Of a stretch of DNA of 64,000 nt, positions 45,372 to 53,957 are shown one piece after another (within the stretch, counting starts at the first letter, position 1; every line of letters starts with the position of its first letter). This DNA is from JAIROC01 sp031553535 (lineage in GTDB: Bacteria; Bacteroidota; Bacteroidia; Bacteroidales; WCHB1-69). Both the position numbers and the translations under genes were made by a program. The notes below the pieces were generated by a model, which saw nothing but the letters and a program-made list of their open reading frames with translations, was not told where the DNA came from and ran no database searches. The stretch spans positions 62,001 through 126,000 of the forward strand of contig JAVBLM010000002.1 of assembly GCA_031553535.1 (NCBI GenBank), in the 5' to 3' direction.

Positions 45372-45700
45372 TGTTTGAAGGTTTCCGGACTTCCGGAAAG
45401 GTATATTCACCATTGTTTGGAGTCTTCCGAATTTCCGGAAAGGTATATTCATTCTCGTTTGAGGGTTTCCGAATCTTCGGAAAGATATATTCACTCTTGT
45501 TTGAAGGTGTCCGAGCTTCCGGAAAGATACATTCACTCTTGTTTGAAGGTTTCCGGACTTCCGGAAAGGTATATTCATTCTCGTTTGAGGGTTTCCGAAT
45601 CTTCGGAAAGGTATATTCATTCTCGTTTTAGGGTTTCCGAACATTCGGAAAGATATATTCACTCTTATTTGAAGGTTTCCGGAAGTCCGGAAAGGTTCAT
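45372..45700. repeat. 42-bp-period tandem array (array 5)
   Basis: Eight units at almost exactly 42 bp. Each has the dyad TTTCCGGA-ct-TCCGGAAA or a variant, followed by GGTATATTCATTCTCGTTTG. Several frames stay open on both strands only because the period is a multiple of three. Confidence 0.92.
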
Positions 45701-45744
45701 GCAAATCTTGCAGGCAGAATAATATTGATTAGTGTTAATGTTTA

Positions 45745-45785
45745 ATAGAAGTTATCCAAGTTACAGGAAGTTACGGAAGTTATAA
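45745..45785 (+). repeat. Solo family A end (copy A5)
   Basis: Reads TAGAAGTTATCCAAGTTACA then GGAAGTTACGGAAGTTA, matching the left ends of A1 and A3. No inverted partner was found. The rest of the gap to 46130 is AT-rich, with one hairpin-like stretch near 45991-46026 and nothing else I can name. Confidence 0.6.
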
Positions 45786-46130
45786 TTCACGGGTATAATT
45801 CCTTGCAATTCGAACGATGGTTGTTTGCCTATTCTTTATTATTTTGCTTTCTGAAAATAGGATAGATAGGGGACAAAATTCTACAATAAAAGTACAATTA
45901 ATTTTTTAAAACATGGAAATTTATATTTATGGAAGAAAGATCGCAAACGATTTGTGTGAAGAATAAATAATAGAGGATAAAAAGAAGGAAAATAACTATT
46001 ATTTATTTTAAATAAGTTATTTTTTTAAAACATGGTCTCATTTTTGTGAATATTTCGTCCTGTGAGATAATTAATTTTTTCGAACAATTCCTTGGAAAGA
46101 ATTTATGTATCTGAAATGTTAGTTCATGTT

Positions 46131-46138
46131 TATTTTTG
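46131..46138 (+). promoter_or_regulatory. Putative promoter -7 box of the flavin reductase lipoprotein
   Basis: TATTTTTG fits TAnnTTTG and lies after the first base of the longest open frame (46126), so translation must begin further downstream, at 46162 or 46183. Confidence 0.45.
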
Positions 46139-46182
46139 TAGATGAACTAAAGAGTATAATTATGTATCAAAATTTTGCACGT

Positions 46183-46839
46183 ATGAATTATTTTAAATTT
46201 TTATTGTTATTTGCCGTATGTTTTATTGGATGCAGTAGCAGCAACCAAAACGAAGAAAAAGAAGTAGAAGCCACCGAAATTGTAAGAAGTGATGAATTTA
46301 GAAAAATCGATCCCAGAGAAATTCCTGGAAACCCTATTGAATTAATAGGAGAAGAATGGATGCTTTTGACGGCAGGCAATAAAGAATCATATAATACGAT
46401 GACAGTCGGTTGGGGAACGTTGGGAGATATCTGGGGAAATCCGGTCATAACCTGCTATGTTCGCCCTGATCGTTATACATTTAATTTTATAGAAAAAAGT
46501 GAATATTATACATTATGCTTTTTTGATCGTAATTATAGATCAAAATTGAGATATTGTGGTGCTACCTCCGGAAGAGATCTTAAAGGGAAAAATAAAGCCG
46601 AGGAGGCTGGCCTTACTCCTATGTATACAGAAAACGGATCTATTTATTTTAAAGAGGCATATCTGGTACTGGAATGTAAAAAACTGTACTCCGATCAGTT
46701 TAAAGCGGAGAATTTTGCTGCGGAAGTTGTTATGATAGGTAAAGAAGGTGCTGGGGGGCCTGCACAATCGGTATATAATGAAATGTCTGAATATCATAAA
46801 TTCTATATTGGAGGGATTGTAAATTGTTGGATGAGATAG
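46183..46839 (+). CDS. Exported flavin-reductase-like lipoprotein
   Basis: About 218 residues from the ATG at 46183 (MNYFKFLLLFAVCFIGCSSS), chosen because it gives a proper lipoprotein signal with Cys as the mature first residue. The body is a flavin reductase-like split barrel: WMLLTAGNKESYNTMTVGWG, NPVITCYVRPDRYTFNFIEK, YYTLCFFD, SGRDLKGKNK. Family members are usually cytoplasmic, so membrane-anchored export is unusual. It is followed 13 bases later by an FMN-binding/Fe-S membrane protein and they probably act together on extracytoplasmic flavin. Confidence 0.78.
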   Translation: MNYFKFLLLFAVCFIGCSSSNQNEEKEVEATEIVRSDEFRKIDPREIPGNPIELIGEEWMLLTAGNKESYNTMTVGWGTLGDIWGNPVITCYVRPDRYTFNFIEKSEYYTLCFFDRNYRSKLRYCGATSGRDLKGKNKAEEAGLTPMYTENGSIYFKEAYLVLECKKLYSDQFKAENFAAEVVMIGKEGAGGPAQSVYNEMSEYHKFYIGGIVNCWMR

Positions 46840-46852
46840 AAGATATGAAGGT

Positions 46853-48022
46853 ATGGATTTTTGGAGGATTGTAAGATATAGTTTAAACCTTACTATTATT
46901 TTAGGGCTTATAATTATAATAGCCCTACAGGGGCGTATATATTCAGCAGTTGAAAATAATACTGTTAGTGAATCTTCTTTTGCAATACTCAATGATGACA
47001 TATATAATTTCTTCCCCCAGGCCGCATCGCTGAATATTGTTGATAGCACATGGGTTGAAGTGTATGATAAAGAACATGAAAAAATAGGGTATGTGGTTTA
47101 TTCGGCCCCGTATTCGAATGATATTTATGGATTTGGAGGAAATACCCCATTGATTATAGCATTAAATGAAAAACAAAAAATTATCGGCACAAAATTACTG
47201 GTGAATCACGAGACGTCCAGCTATATTGAATATGTTTCGAGTAAGGGATTGTTTGATAGTTGGAATGGTTTGACGATAGAAGATGCGATGGAAAAGCAAG
47301 TTGATGCAATATCCGGAGCTACACGTACATCTGAATCCGTTGTAAAATCATTTAACAAGCGGATGAGTATTTTGAATAATACAACCTATTGCTATCATTA
47401 TGGGGTTGGGCCCATAGTAAAGAGGATTTGTGCATTATTGGTAATTATTATCGCTCTCTTTTGTTTTTTTAATCCCAAAGCAGCGAAGCCATACCGGTTG
47501 TATTTTTTAGGATTATCGGTAATAGTATTGGGTGTTTGGCAAGGAGTTTTTCTGTCTACGGCTAAAATACATGCGAGTCTGGTCAATAGCATTCCTTTTT
47601 TTGCACAATGTACGTTTTTTATTATTCTTATTTTATCTATTTGTTTGCCATTATTTACCAATAAACAATTTTATTGTATGTGGCTTTGTCCCTTTGGAGC
47701 ATTACAGGAATTGATTGGTAAATCGAATAAGCGTAAGATTACTATTTCACGAGTGACATTAAAAGTGTTACTTTCCATGCGAAAATTTATTTTATTATTT
47801 ATTATATTTTTACTGGTGATTGGAATGATGCCGGATCTTTCCAATATAGAACCGTTTTCGGTATTCACGTTTCGGTCTGCATCTAATTTTGTACTTATTT
47901 TAGCCGGATTATTTTTATTATTGTCTGCATTTATATCACGGCCATGGTGTCGTTTTTTCTGCCCTACAGGTCAATTATTAGATATGTTTAAGGCAATTTC
48001 ATACAAAAATATTCGGCCGTAG
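46853..48022 (+). CDS. FMN-binding and NapH/NosR-like membrane redox protein
   Basis: 389 residues. N-terminal membrane helix (8-28); an extracytoplasmic FMN-binding domain (about 60-170) with the flavinylation motif DAISGATRTSESV, in which Thr or Ser carries covalent FMN; then about five membrane helices. Two Cys-x3-Cys-Pro motifs, CMWLCPFGALQE and CRFFCPTGQLLD, resemble those of NosR and NapH. No soluble ferredoxin domain follows. It should pass electrons across the inner membrane to periplasmic flavin. The flavinyl transferase ApbE is not in the window. Its last 115 bases recur at 53363-53496. Confidence 0.82.
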   Translation: MDFWRIVRYSLNLTIILGLIIIIALQGRIYSAVENNTVSESSFAILNDDIYNFFPQAASLNIVDSTWVEVYDKEHEKIGYVVYSAPYSNDIYGFGGNTPLIIALNEKQKIIGTKLLVNHETSSYIEYVSSKGLFDSWNGLTIEDAMEKQVDAISGATRTSESVVKSFNKRMSILNNTTYCYHYGVGPIVKRICALLVIIIALFCFFNPKAAKPYRLYFLGLSVIVLGVWQGVFLSTAKIHASLVNSIPFFAQCTFFIILILSICLPLFTNKQFYCMWLCPFGALQELIGKSNKRKITISRVTLKVLLSMRKFILLFIIFLLVIGMMPDLSNIEPFSVFTFRSASNFVLILAGLFLLLSAFISRPWCRFFCPTGQLLDMFKAISYKNIRP

Positions 48023-48223
48023 TTAATGGACAGACATATTTTTTAGCAATCTAGCCCCATTGTTTGCTTTATTAATGTTTTTTTTATTGCTATTTTTTGC
48101 CTTCTTGTTTTTGCCTTAATTTTTTTATATACATTTGCATGTCTTTCCATAGAAGAAGAAGGATTTTGAAAAGCAGGGAGAAAGAAAGACTTCATTCAAT
48201 TTTTTAACTAAAACAATTGACCT

Positions 48224-48331
48224 ATGAGACTATTTTACAATGAAGTAGAACGGGTTAATCCACGAGAGTTCGAAGTTCCTCCAAAAACATATATTGACAT
48301 ACACGAAGTCCGTATTTTGATAGAAAAATAA
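48224..48331 (+). CDS. Short ORF resembling the N-terminus of a Bacteroidota HU-like protein
   Basis: 35 residues, starting MRLFYNEVERVNPREFEVPP and ending HEVRILIEK. The FYN-VERVNPR pattern is that of the first strand of Bacteroidota HU-family proteins as I remember them, but the helices and beta-arm are absent, so it is a remnant or a tiny gene. The rest of 48023-48548 shows no other gene. Confidence 0.35.
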   Translation: MRLFYNEVERVNPREFEVPPKTYIDIHEVRILIEK

Positions 48332-48548
48332 TATACATATATCAACAAATGCAAAGTCTGTATATTGTTCAGGCAAAATTAGGACTTTACTTGAATATTA
48401 AAATAAATGACATAATAGACAGAAGCAAGCCGAAAATCCTTTGATGGGTAAGCATTAATTTAAATGTATATTATAGTAGAAATATAAAGTTTACTATTAA
48501 AATTGAATCAATTAAAGATAAATAGAAGCCAATAAAATCAGAATTATC

Positions 48549-49724
48549 ATGAAAAAAATTTTATTAATGTTTGCCCTTGGGGTAATGGTATTGGGTGCAA
48601 ATGCACAATTAAAAGTAAGCAATGATGGTAAAGTTTTCCTAAGTAATGTAGAAACAGTAAATGGTTGGGGTCATAGTTATTTACAATGGGAATCACACAA
48701 TCTTGTGATGGGTACGCCACCTGGAAAATATACATATAATAGCATTGACTTGAAACCGGGAGGAGCAAGCCAAGGAACGCTTTATTCTCAGATTAGGATG
48801 TATACAGCAACCGCACCTAATCAACAAACATTAAAAATACAAATTAATTCGGAGGGTAATACATATTTTATGAACCCCGGAAATTTTGGTATAGGAACAA
48901 ATAATCCCACGTCAAAACTACATCTTTTAAGTGGAGGAGTGGATCTGACATTTAGATTTAGTACAGTACCCGAGATAGGGACACTTAAAGGCCTTATTAA
49001 TTTTAAGAATTCAAATGGTGTGTTTATCATTTTAGGTGCTGCTGCTTATGGAACAGCATCAGACAGTAACTTAAAAGAAAACATTACTCTTTTAGAAAAT
49101 TCCACAGCTATTCTTAAAAAAATAAAAACGTATTCTTATTATTTCAAGTCAACTCCTGTTAAAATAGACGAAACCAGGAAAAAAGATTATGGTGTATTGG
49201 CTCAAGAAATAGAAACGATTTTGCCAGATCTGGTACTGACCGTGGATGGAGAAAAATTGGTTAATTATGATGGTTTTATCCCTATTCTTATCAATGGATT
49301 TAATGAGCAGCAATCTTTAATTGAAAAACAACAAAACATTATTGAAAATTTACTACAAGAAATGGAAACATTAAGAAATACATTAATAACTTGTTGCAAC
49401 AGCAAAAATCAAAAGAATATCCAGGAGTTTGATCTTGAAGGGCAAACAGATGCCGCTACGGAAGAAATGAAAGTTTACCAGAATGCTCCCAATCCCTTTA
49501 ATGAGAGTACATTTATTCGTTGTTATATACCCGAAACTATACAAAAAGCAGAATTATGTGTGTATGATATGCAAGGTTCCCGAATAAAATGTCTTCTTAT
49601 ATCAGAACGTGGAACAACAACCATACAAATACAGGCGGGACAATTAGCCGCAGGCATATATACTTATTTGTTAATAGGTGATGGTAAAACCAGCGATACT
49701 AAGCAAATGATTTTAACAAAATAG
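48549..49724 (+). CDS. T9SS-secreted protein with S74 self-cleaving chaperone domain
   Basis: 391 residues. Signal peptide (cleavage GANA-QLKVS), then a strand-rich region. A tail-spike type S74 intramolecular chaperone domain begins at residue 171 (SDSNLKENITLLE) with the catalytic Ser171 and Lys176 spacing intact, followed by KDYGVLAQEIETILPDLV, VNYDGFIPILINGFNEQQ and a coiled coil to about 285. A C-terminal type A sorting domain (about 310-391; YQNAPNPFNESTFIRCYIPE, LAAGIYTYLL) sends it through T9SS. Self-cleavage at Ser171 would separate the N-terminal part from the sorting domain. Confidence 0.83.
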   Translation: MKKILLMFALGVMVLGANAQLKVSNDGKVFLSNVETVNGWGHSYLQWESHNLVMGTPPGKYTYNSIDLKPGGASQGTLYSQIRMYTATAPNQQTLKIQINSEGNTYFMNPGNFGIGTNNPTSKLHLLSGGVDLTFRFSTVPEIGTLKGLINFKNSNGVFIILGAAAYGTASDSNLKENITLLENSTAILKKIKTYSYYFKSTPVKIDETRKKDYGVLAQEIETILPDLVLTVDGEKLVNYDGFIPILINGFNEQQSLIEKQQNIIENLLQEMETLRNTLITCCNSKNQKNIQEFDLEGQTDAATEEMKVYQNAPNPFNESTFIRCYIPETIQKAELCVYDMQGSRIKCLLISERGTTTIQIQAGQLAAGIYTYLLIGDGKTSDTKQMILTK

Positions 49725-49732
49725 GAAATATT

Positions 49733-50617
49733 ATGAAAACAAAAGTTCTTATTATCGTTCTTGTTTGTATCGTTTTGCAAACAAAAGCCCAGACAACGGA
49801 TACCAATACTATTGTTAACGACAACAGTTCGTGGGCAACATTATATTCTTGGTGGGGATTTGCCGACACTGTTATTCTTTACAATAGTACCAGCTATTAT
49901 TTTTTTGATGGAGATACTCTTTTTAATGAAAAAATTTACAGAAAAGTTTTTGAATACAACGATGAACAACATGTAGAATGCTTTTTTGCAGGTTTGATAC
50001 GAGAAGAAAACAAAAAAACATATTTTGTCCCTTACAAAGTATCGCTTGATTCCCTTTTAGAAGAATCTATTTTATATGATTTTACATTGAAAACAGGCGA
50101 TACCCTAAAAATAGATGGAAGAAATTTTCGTATTGAAAAATGTGATACGGTAATTTTCAATGGAGAGCCAAGAAAACGAATGATACTAGCAATTCACTAT
50201 TCTTATGTTGATACAGTGATTGAAACTGTTGGTAGCTTTAGTGGTTTATTATCCCCTTTATACTATGATAATACCGGATTTAGAGAACTATTGTGCTATA
50301 CTCAAAACAACGAATTGTTATATAAAAATCCAAAATATTCGGAATGTTATTATAATAACCTTTCTGTGTCAATAATGCCAACTATAGAACAAAACCATTT
50401 TTCTGTTTTTCCAAATCCAGTTGATGACAGATTGACTATTTCTTGCTTAAATAACACAATATTGCGAATCGAAATCTTTGATGCTTTTGGGCGACAACTT
50501 TATAATCAAACAGATAAAGATAAAATTGATATGAGTTCTTTTTCAAAAGGTTTATACTTACTTAAAGTCTATGATATAAATGAACATGTTTCGGTATTTA
50601 AAATCATTAAAAATTAG
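49733..50617 (+). CDS. T9SS-sorted secreted protein of unknown function (paralogue 1)
   Basis: 294 residues. Signal peptide MKTKVLIIVLVCIVLQTKA with Gln at the mature start. The body contains YYFFDGDTLFNEKIYRKVFE and LLEESILYDFTLKTGDTLK, a pattern common in uncharacterised Bacteroidota secreted proteins. A C-terminal type A sorting domain (about 220-294; FSVFPNPVDDRLTISC, SSFSKGLYLLKVYD) indicates export by T9SS. It lies 8 bases after the S74 gene and 6 bases before its paralogue. Confidence 0.78.
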   Translation: MKTKVLIIVLVCIVLQTKAQTTDTNTIVNDNSSWATLYSWWGFADTVILYNSTSYYFFDGDTLFNEKIYRKVFEYNDEQHVECFFAGLIREENKKTYFVPYKVSLDSLLEESILYDFTLKTGDTLKIDGRNFRIEKCDTVIFNGEPRKRMILAIHYSYVDTVIETVGSFSGLLSPLYYDNTGFRELLCYTQNNELLYKNPKYSECYYNNLSVSIMPTIEQNHFSVFPNPVDDRLTISCLNNTILRIEIFDAFGRQLYNQTDKDKIDMSSFSKGLYLLKVYDINEHVSVFKIIKN

Positions 50618-50623
50618 TGTATT

Positions 50624-51511
50624 ATGAAAACAAAAAGTCTTATTATCGTTCTTGTTTGCCTGGTTTTACAAACAAAAGCTCAGACAACAGATACCAATAC
50701 TATTGTTAGGGAACAACGTGCATGGTCAACATTATTTTCTGTCCCTGTCCTTAATATAAAATGGACATATTATACTTATTTTAATGGCGATTCTACTGTC
50801 GGGGAACAAGTTTATAAAAAAGTGTTTTCGTATGAAGGTCACTCACAGGAAGCTATAAAATATGAAGGGCTTATGAGAGAGCAGGATAAAAAAACCTATT
50901 TTATTCCGGTAGATTCCATAACCGAATACATACTGTATGATTTTTCGTTGGAGGAAGGCATGCATTTCGAATATATAGACTTCTTTTTTCTTCATACGAT
51001 ATCATGTTCTGTAGAACGGGTCGATTCTGTAGAAATAGGCGGCATTCAAAAAAAGCGAATACAATTGGCCGTTTTGTATCCTTACCGTTACAGCCACCTT
51101 AAACCTGTCTGGATTGAAAACCTGGGTAGTCTGGAAGGAATACTTTTTCCGGCCGGCACACTTGTTCCCGGCCCTTCTAATACACTATTATGTTATTTTG
51201 AAAATAATGACTTGATTTACAAAAATCCTGACTATTTGGAATGTTATTACGATGAACCGGTTTCCGTACAACCGATATCGAATGAGCGGGATATAACGGT
51301 TTATCCCAATCCTGTAAAAAACCTTTTGACCGTATCATCTTCCGGCAACTCCATATTACAAATTGAGATCTATGATATTCTGGGAAGAAAGCGGTACTGC
51401 CAACCCTGGTGGAATGTTATAGATATGAGTTTTTTTTCAAGAGGTTTGTACATACTCAAGGTGTATGATACAAAGGGACAGGTTTCTTTATTTAAACTTA
51501 TTAAACAATAG
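50624..51511 (+). CDS. T9SS-sorted secreted protein of unknown function (paralogue 2)
   Basis: 295 residues, a tandem paralogue of the preceding gene. The first roughly 28 codons are nearly identical at DNA level (MKTKSLIIVLVCLVLQTKAQ), while the middle has diverged (YYTYFNGDSTVGEQVYKKVF, ITEYILYDFSLEEGMHFE). The C-terminal sorting domain is intact (ITVYPNPVKNLLTVSS, SFFSRGLYILKVYD). The pattern suggests duplication followed by divergence of the exposed part. It is 6 bases upstream of the C1 peptidase gene. Confidence 0.78.
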   Translation: MKTKSLIIVLVCLVLQTKAQTTDTNTIVREQRAWSTLFSVPVLNIKWTYYTYFNGDSTVGEQVYKKVFSYEGHSQEAIKYEGLMREQDKKTYFIPVDSITEYILYDFSLEEGMHFEYIDFFFLHTISCSVERVDSVEIGGIQKKRIQLAVLYPYRYSHLKPVWIENLGSLEGILFPAGTLVPGPSNTLLCYFENNDLIYKNPDYLECYYDEPVSVQPISNERDITVYPNPVKNLLTVSSSGNSILQIEIYDILGRKRYCQPWWNVIDMSFFSRGLYILKVYDTKGQVSLFKLIKQ

Positions 51512-51517
51512 TGTATT

Positions 51518-53365
51518 ATGAAAACAATAATAATATTTTCAGTCTGGATATCATTAGGAATAAGTTCCTTGTATGCACAGGTTCTGGTTTCTGCAGATAA
51601 AACAATAATCAGTGATACCCTGTTTCCTATAAACCAAAAAAACAATCTAAGCTCTAAAACTGTCATTGCCTCAGGGCAGGCAGAATTTTCTTCCCAGTCA
51701 GGTTATATCAGGATATTGCTTTCCGATGATTATGGGTATGATTTATTGATCTATGAAAGTTCTCCGCTGTTTACTGTTAATGGAATAGATAATTTCAGCA
51801 GTGCAGCAATGGAAACCGTAGATATCCCTTCTCATCTTGCATTAACAAAAGTTCGGATAGAAATAAAAAATGCTCAACTGAAAAATTTATCGGTAAATGT
51901 ATCCGAAAGAAACCTTTCCAAAGCTCAGCAGCAAGCCACAACAGATAGAATTGCTTTAATAAATAACAATCTTCGCACCCGAAATGCATTATGGGTAGCA
52001 GGGGAAACGCCTGTTTCCCGAATGACTTATGAAGAAAAGAAAGGATTGTTCGGCGGACAAGTTCCCGATTTACAGGGACTCGAGTATTATACAGGAGGAG
52101 TTTTTGAACTGTATAGCGATAGTAGTGTAACACCTACTCAAAATATACAAAGTACAACAAAATCATCTTATGTATCTTCTTTTGATTGGAGGAATAGGCA
52201 TGGAATTAATTGGAACACCCCGGTGAAAACTCAATTTGGAGGGACTTGTGCGACATTTAGCACAGTTGCAGCAACGGAAGCACTTGTAAATTTGTACTAC
52301 AATAAAAAATTAGATATGGATTTATCTGAAGGAGATATTGTTGCATGTCAAAACACAAATGGTTGTAATGGAAGGGAGCCTTATCAAATTCTTGATTATA
52401 TTGCCTCTACTGGTGTTGTAAATCAGGAATGTTTTTTAAATGGTAATTGCAATGCTGTCTGCAGTTATAAGTGTCCTAATCCTGCTGAAAGGATTAAAAT
52501 TAACGGTTATATTCCCTTCGGTTTTTCCTCAACGGATCCGGAATGGGATTATCCACCAACGGAAGAGTCATTAAAAAAAATGCTAATAAAACATGGCCCC
52601 TTAAGTAGCGGTATTAGTAATTTACATCATGCAATGACTTTAACTGGATTTGGCACTATAAAAGCCGGAGATATTATTTATGAAGGATTTGATAATTCGA
52701 TTGTAGTACCGATAAATGACCCAAGAATAGGCACAACGTATTGGATATTCAAAAACAGTTATGGAGCGGATTGGGGAATGAATGGTTACGGGTATTTTAA
52801 AACGAATATTATCAATATAGGGCTAGGAAACACAGATGCATTATTATCCCCGATTACAAGCCTCAGGTATACCAACGCTGATATTATTTGCGAAGACAGG
52901 GATGGAGACGGTTATTATTATTGGGGTATAGGACCCAAGCCCGCACATTGCCCTGCCTGCGCTCCGGACGAACCCGATGGAGATGATTCCAATCCATATC
53001 AGGGTCCAATGGATCAATATGGATATTGTCGCTCCATTTCACCTATGTTTGATGTTATTAGCACATCCCAAACCTGGAGCTCAAGCAGAACATTATGCAG
53101 AAATATTGTCATTCAATCAGGTGTTACGTTAACTATAACAGCCCCGGCAACTGTATTTTTAACAAACCATACAATAACCATTAAAAACGGTGGAAAATTA
53201 GTTCTTACAGGAGGAACTATCGACAATGGAACTATTGTTGCACAGAGTGGTAGTGAACTCACAATAATAAATAATGGGAAACTATTATTAGGAAGTTACA
53301 GTAACCTTGATGTACAATTGGGAGCTGTGTTTAATCTGACATACGGGGATATCTCATTAAAATAG
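51518..53365 (+). CDS. Secreted papain-family (C1) cysteine peptidase
   Basis: 615 residues. Signal peptide with cleavage SLYA-QVLVS. After a roughly 200-residue pro/N-terminal region comes the C1 domain: SSFDWRNRHGINWNTPVKTQ, nucleophile Cys in FGGTCATFSTVAA (with Ala in place of the usual Trp after Cys), catalytic His in NLHHAMTLTGFG and Asn in WIFKNSYGADWG. Then a DGDGYYYWG Ca-binding-like linker and a C-terminal beta-helix-like domain (LTITAPATVFLTNHTI; GGKLVLTGGTIDNGTI) ending LGAVFNLTYGDISLK. No type A sorting domain. The TAG stop is the first codon of the duplicated segment that follows. Confidence 0.85.
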   Translation: MKTIIIFSVWISLGISSLYAQVLVSADKTIISDTLFPINQKNNLSSKTVIASGQAEFSSQSGYIRILLSDDYGYDLLIYESSPLFTVNGIDNFSSAAMETVDIPSHLALTKVRIEIKNAQLKNLSVNVSERNLSKAQQQATTDRIALINNNLRTRNALWVAGETPVSRMTYEEKKGLFGGQVPDLQGLEYYTGGVFELYSDSSVTPTQNIQSTTKSSYVSSFDWRNRHGINWNTPVKTQFGGTCATFSTVAATEALVNLYYNKKLDMDLSEGDIVACQNTNGCNGREPYQILDYIASTGVVNQECFLNGNCNAVCSYKCPNPAERIKINGYIPFGFSSTDPEWDYPPTEESLKKMLIKHGPLSSGISNLHHAMTLTGFGTIKAGDIIYEGFDNSIVVPINDPRIGTTYWIFKNSYGADWGMNGYGYFKTNIINIGLGNTDALLSPITSLRYTNADIICEDRDGDGYYYWGIGPKPAHCPACAPDEPDGDDSNPYQGPMDQYGYCRSISPMFDVISTSQTWSSSRTLCRNIVIQSGVTLTITAPATVFLTNHTITIKNGGKLVLTGGTIDNGTIVAQSGSELTIINNGKLLLGSYSNLDVQLGAVFNLTYGDISLK

Positions 53366-53496
53366 CCGGTATTGTTTTTTTATTCATTTTATTATTATTT
53401 GCATTTATATCACGGCCATGGTGTCGTTTTTTCTGCCCTACAGGTCAATTCTTAGATATGTTTAAGGCAATTTCATACAAAAATATTCGTTCATAA
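53363..53496 (+). pseudogene. Orphan 3' end of the FMN/Fe-S membrane protein gene
   Basis: Read in frame from 53362 this gives IAGIVFLFILLLFAFISRPW, then CRFFCPTGQFLDMFKAISYK and NIRS followed by stop. It is nearly identical to the last 32 residues of the 46853 gene, with a slightly longer membrane helix and different final residues. No 5' part is present. It is a remnant from duplication or recombination and marks the right edge of the 48.0-53.4 kb block. Confidence 0.85.
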
Positions 53497-53539
53497 TTAT
53501 TATTCAGATACATTTATATTCTTTTAAAAGAGAGATTGA

Positions 53540-53887
53540 ATGAATGATAGTGAGAACCAAATTAGTTGGAATGACTTCCTAAGGGTTGAGATTCGGACGG
53601 GTACAATTATTGAGGCAAGAATTTTTAGTGAGGCGAAAAAGCCGGCATACAAACTTGTTATTGATTTTGGAGAAATCGGGATTAGAAAAACATCTGCACA
53701 GATAACAAAGTTATATGAACCTGATGAAATAATAGGGATGCAAATTATTGCCGTTGTTAATTTTCCATCAAAACAGATTGCAAGCTTTATGAGTGAATGT
53801 TTAGTATTGGGAGTTCTTGGAGAAGAAGGGGACGTGACACTTTTAACTACCGAACGAAAAACGAAAGATGGATTGAGAGTAGGTTGA
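53540..53887 (+). CDS. CsaA-like tRNA-binding-domain protein
   Basis: 115 residues of the EMAP/CsaA OB-fold family. ISWNDFLRVEIRTGTIIEAR, AYKLVIDFGEIGIRKTSAQI and GMQIIAVVNFPSKQIASFMS are family hallmarks. CsaA has been described as an export-related chaperone and as a tRNA-binding protein; the role here is unsettled. It is a single cytoplasmic domain with no signal peptide. Confidence 0.85.
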   Translation: MNDSENQISWNDFLRVEIRTGTIIEARIFSEAKKPAYKLVIDFGEIGIRKTSAQITKLYEPDEIIGMQIIAVVNFPSKQIASFMSECLVLGVLGEEGDVTLLTTERKTKDGLRVG

Positions 53888-53957
53888 TTTTAATTTTTGT
53901 TTACTTATAGAAAGTCAAAAAATAATATAGTAATAATTCAGTAGATTTATATATAAT

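Noticed and set aside
45239..45722. Long open frames on both strands over array 5 with 14-residue repeats (e.g. SGLPERYIHS)
   Set aside because: A 42-bp period keeps any frame open once one unit lacks a stop; several frames on both strands are open at once, and no signal peptide or credible start exists. The same holds for frames over arrays 1, 2, 3, 4 and 7.
45991..46026. Terminator on the plus strand
   Set aside because: The AT-rich hairpin with T-run has no upstream plus-strand gene to serve; it may be chance in very AT-rich sequence.
51518..53365. Truncation of the C1 peptidase by the duplicated segment at its stop codon
   Set aside because: Its C-terminus ends in a pattern (LGAVF...YGDI) that I have seen at natural ends of Bacteroidota proteins, so the gene looks complete even though its TAG lies at the junction.
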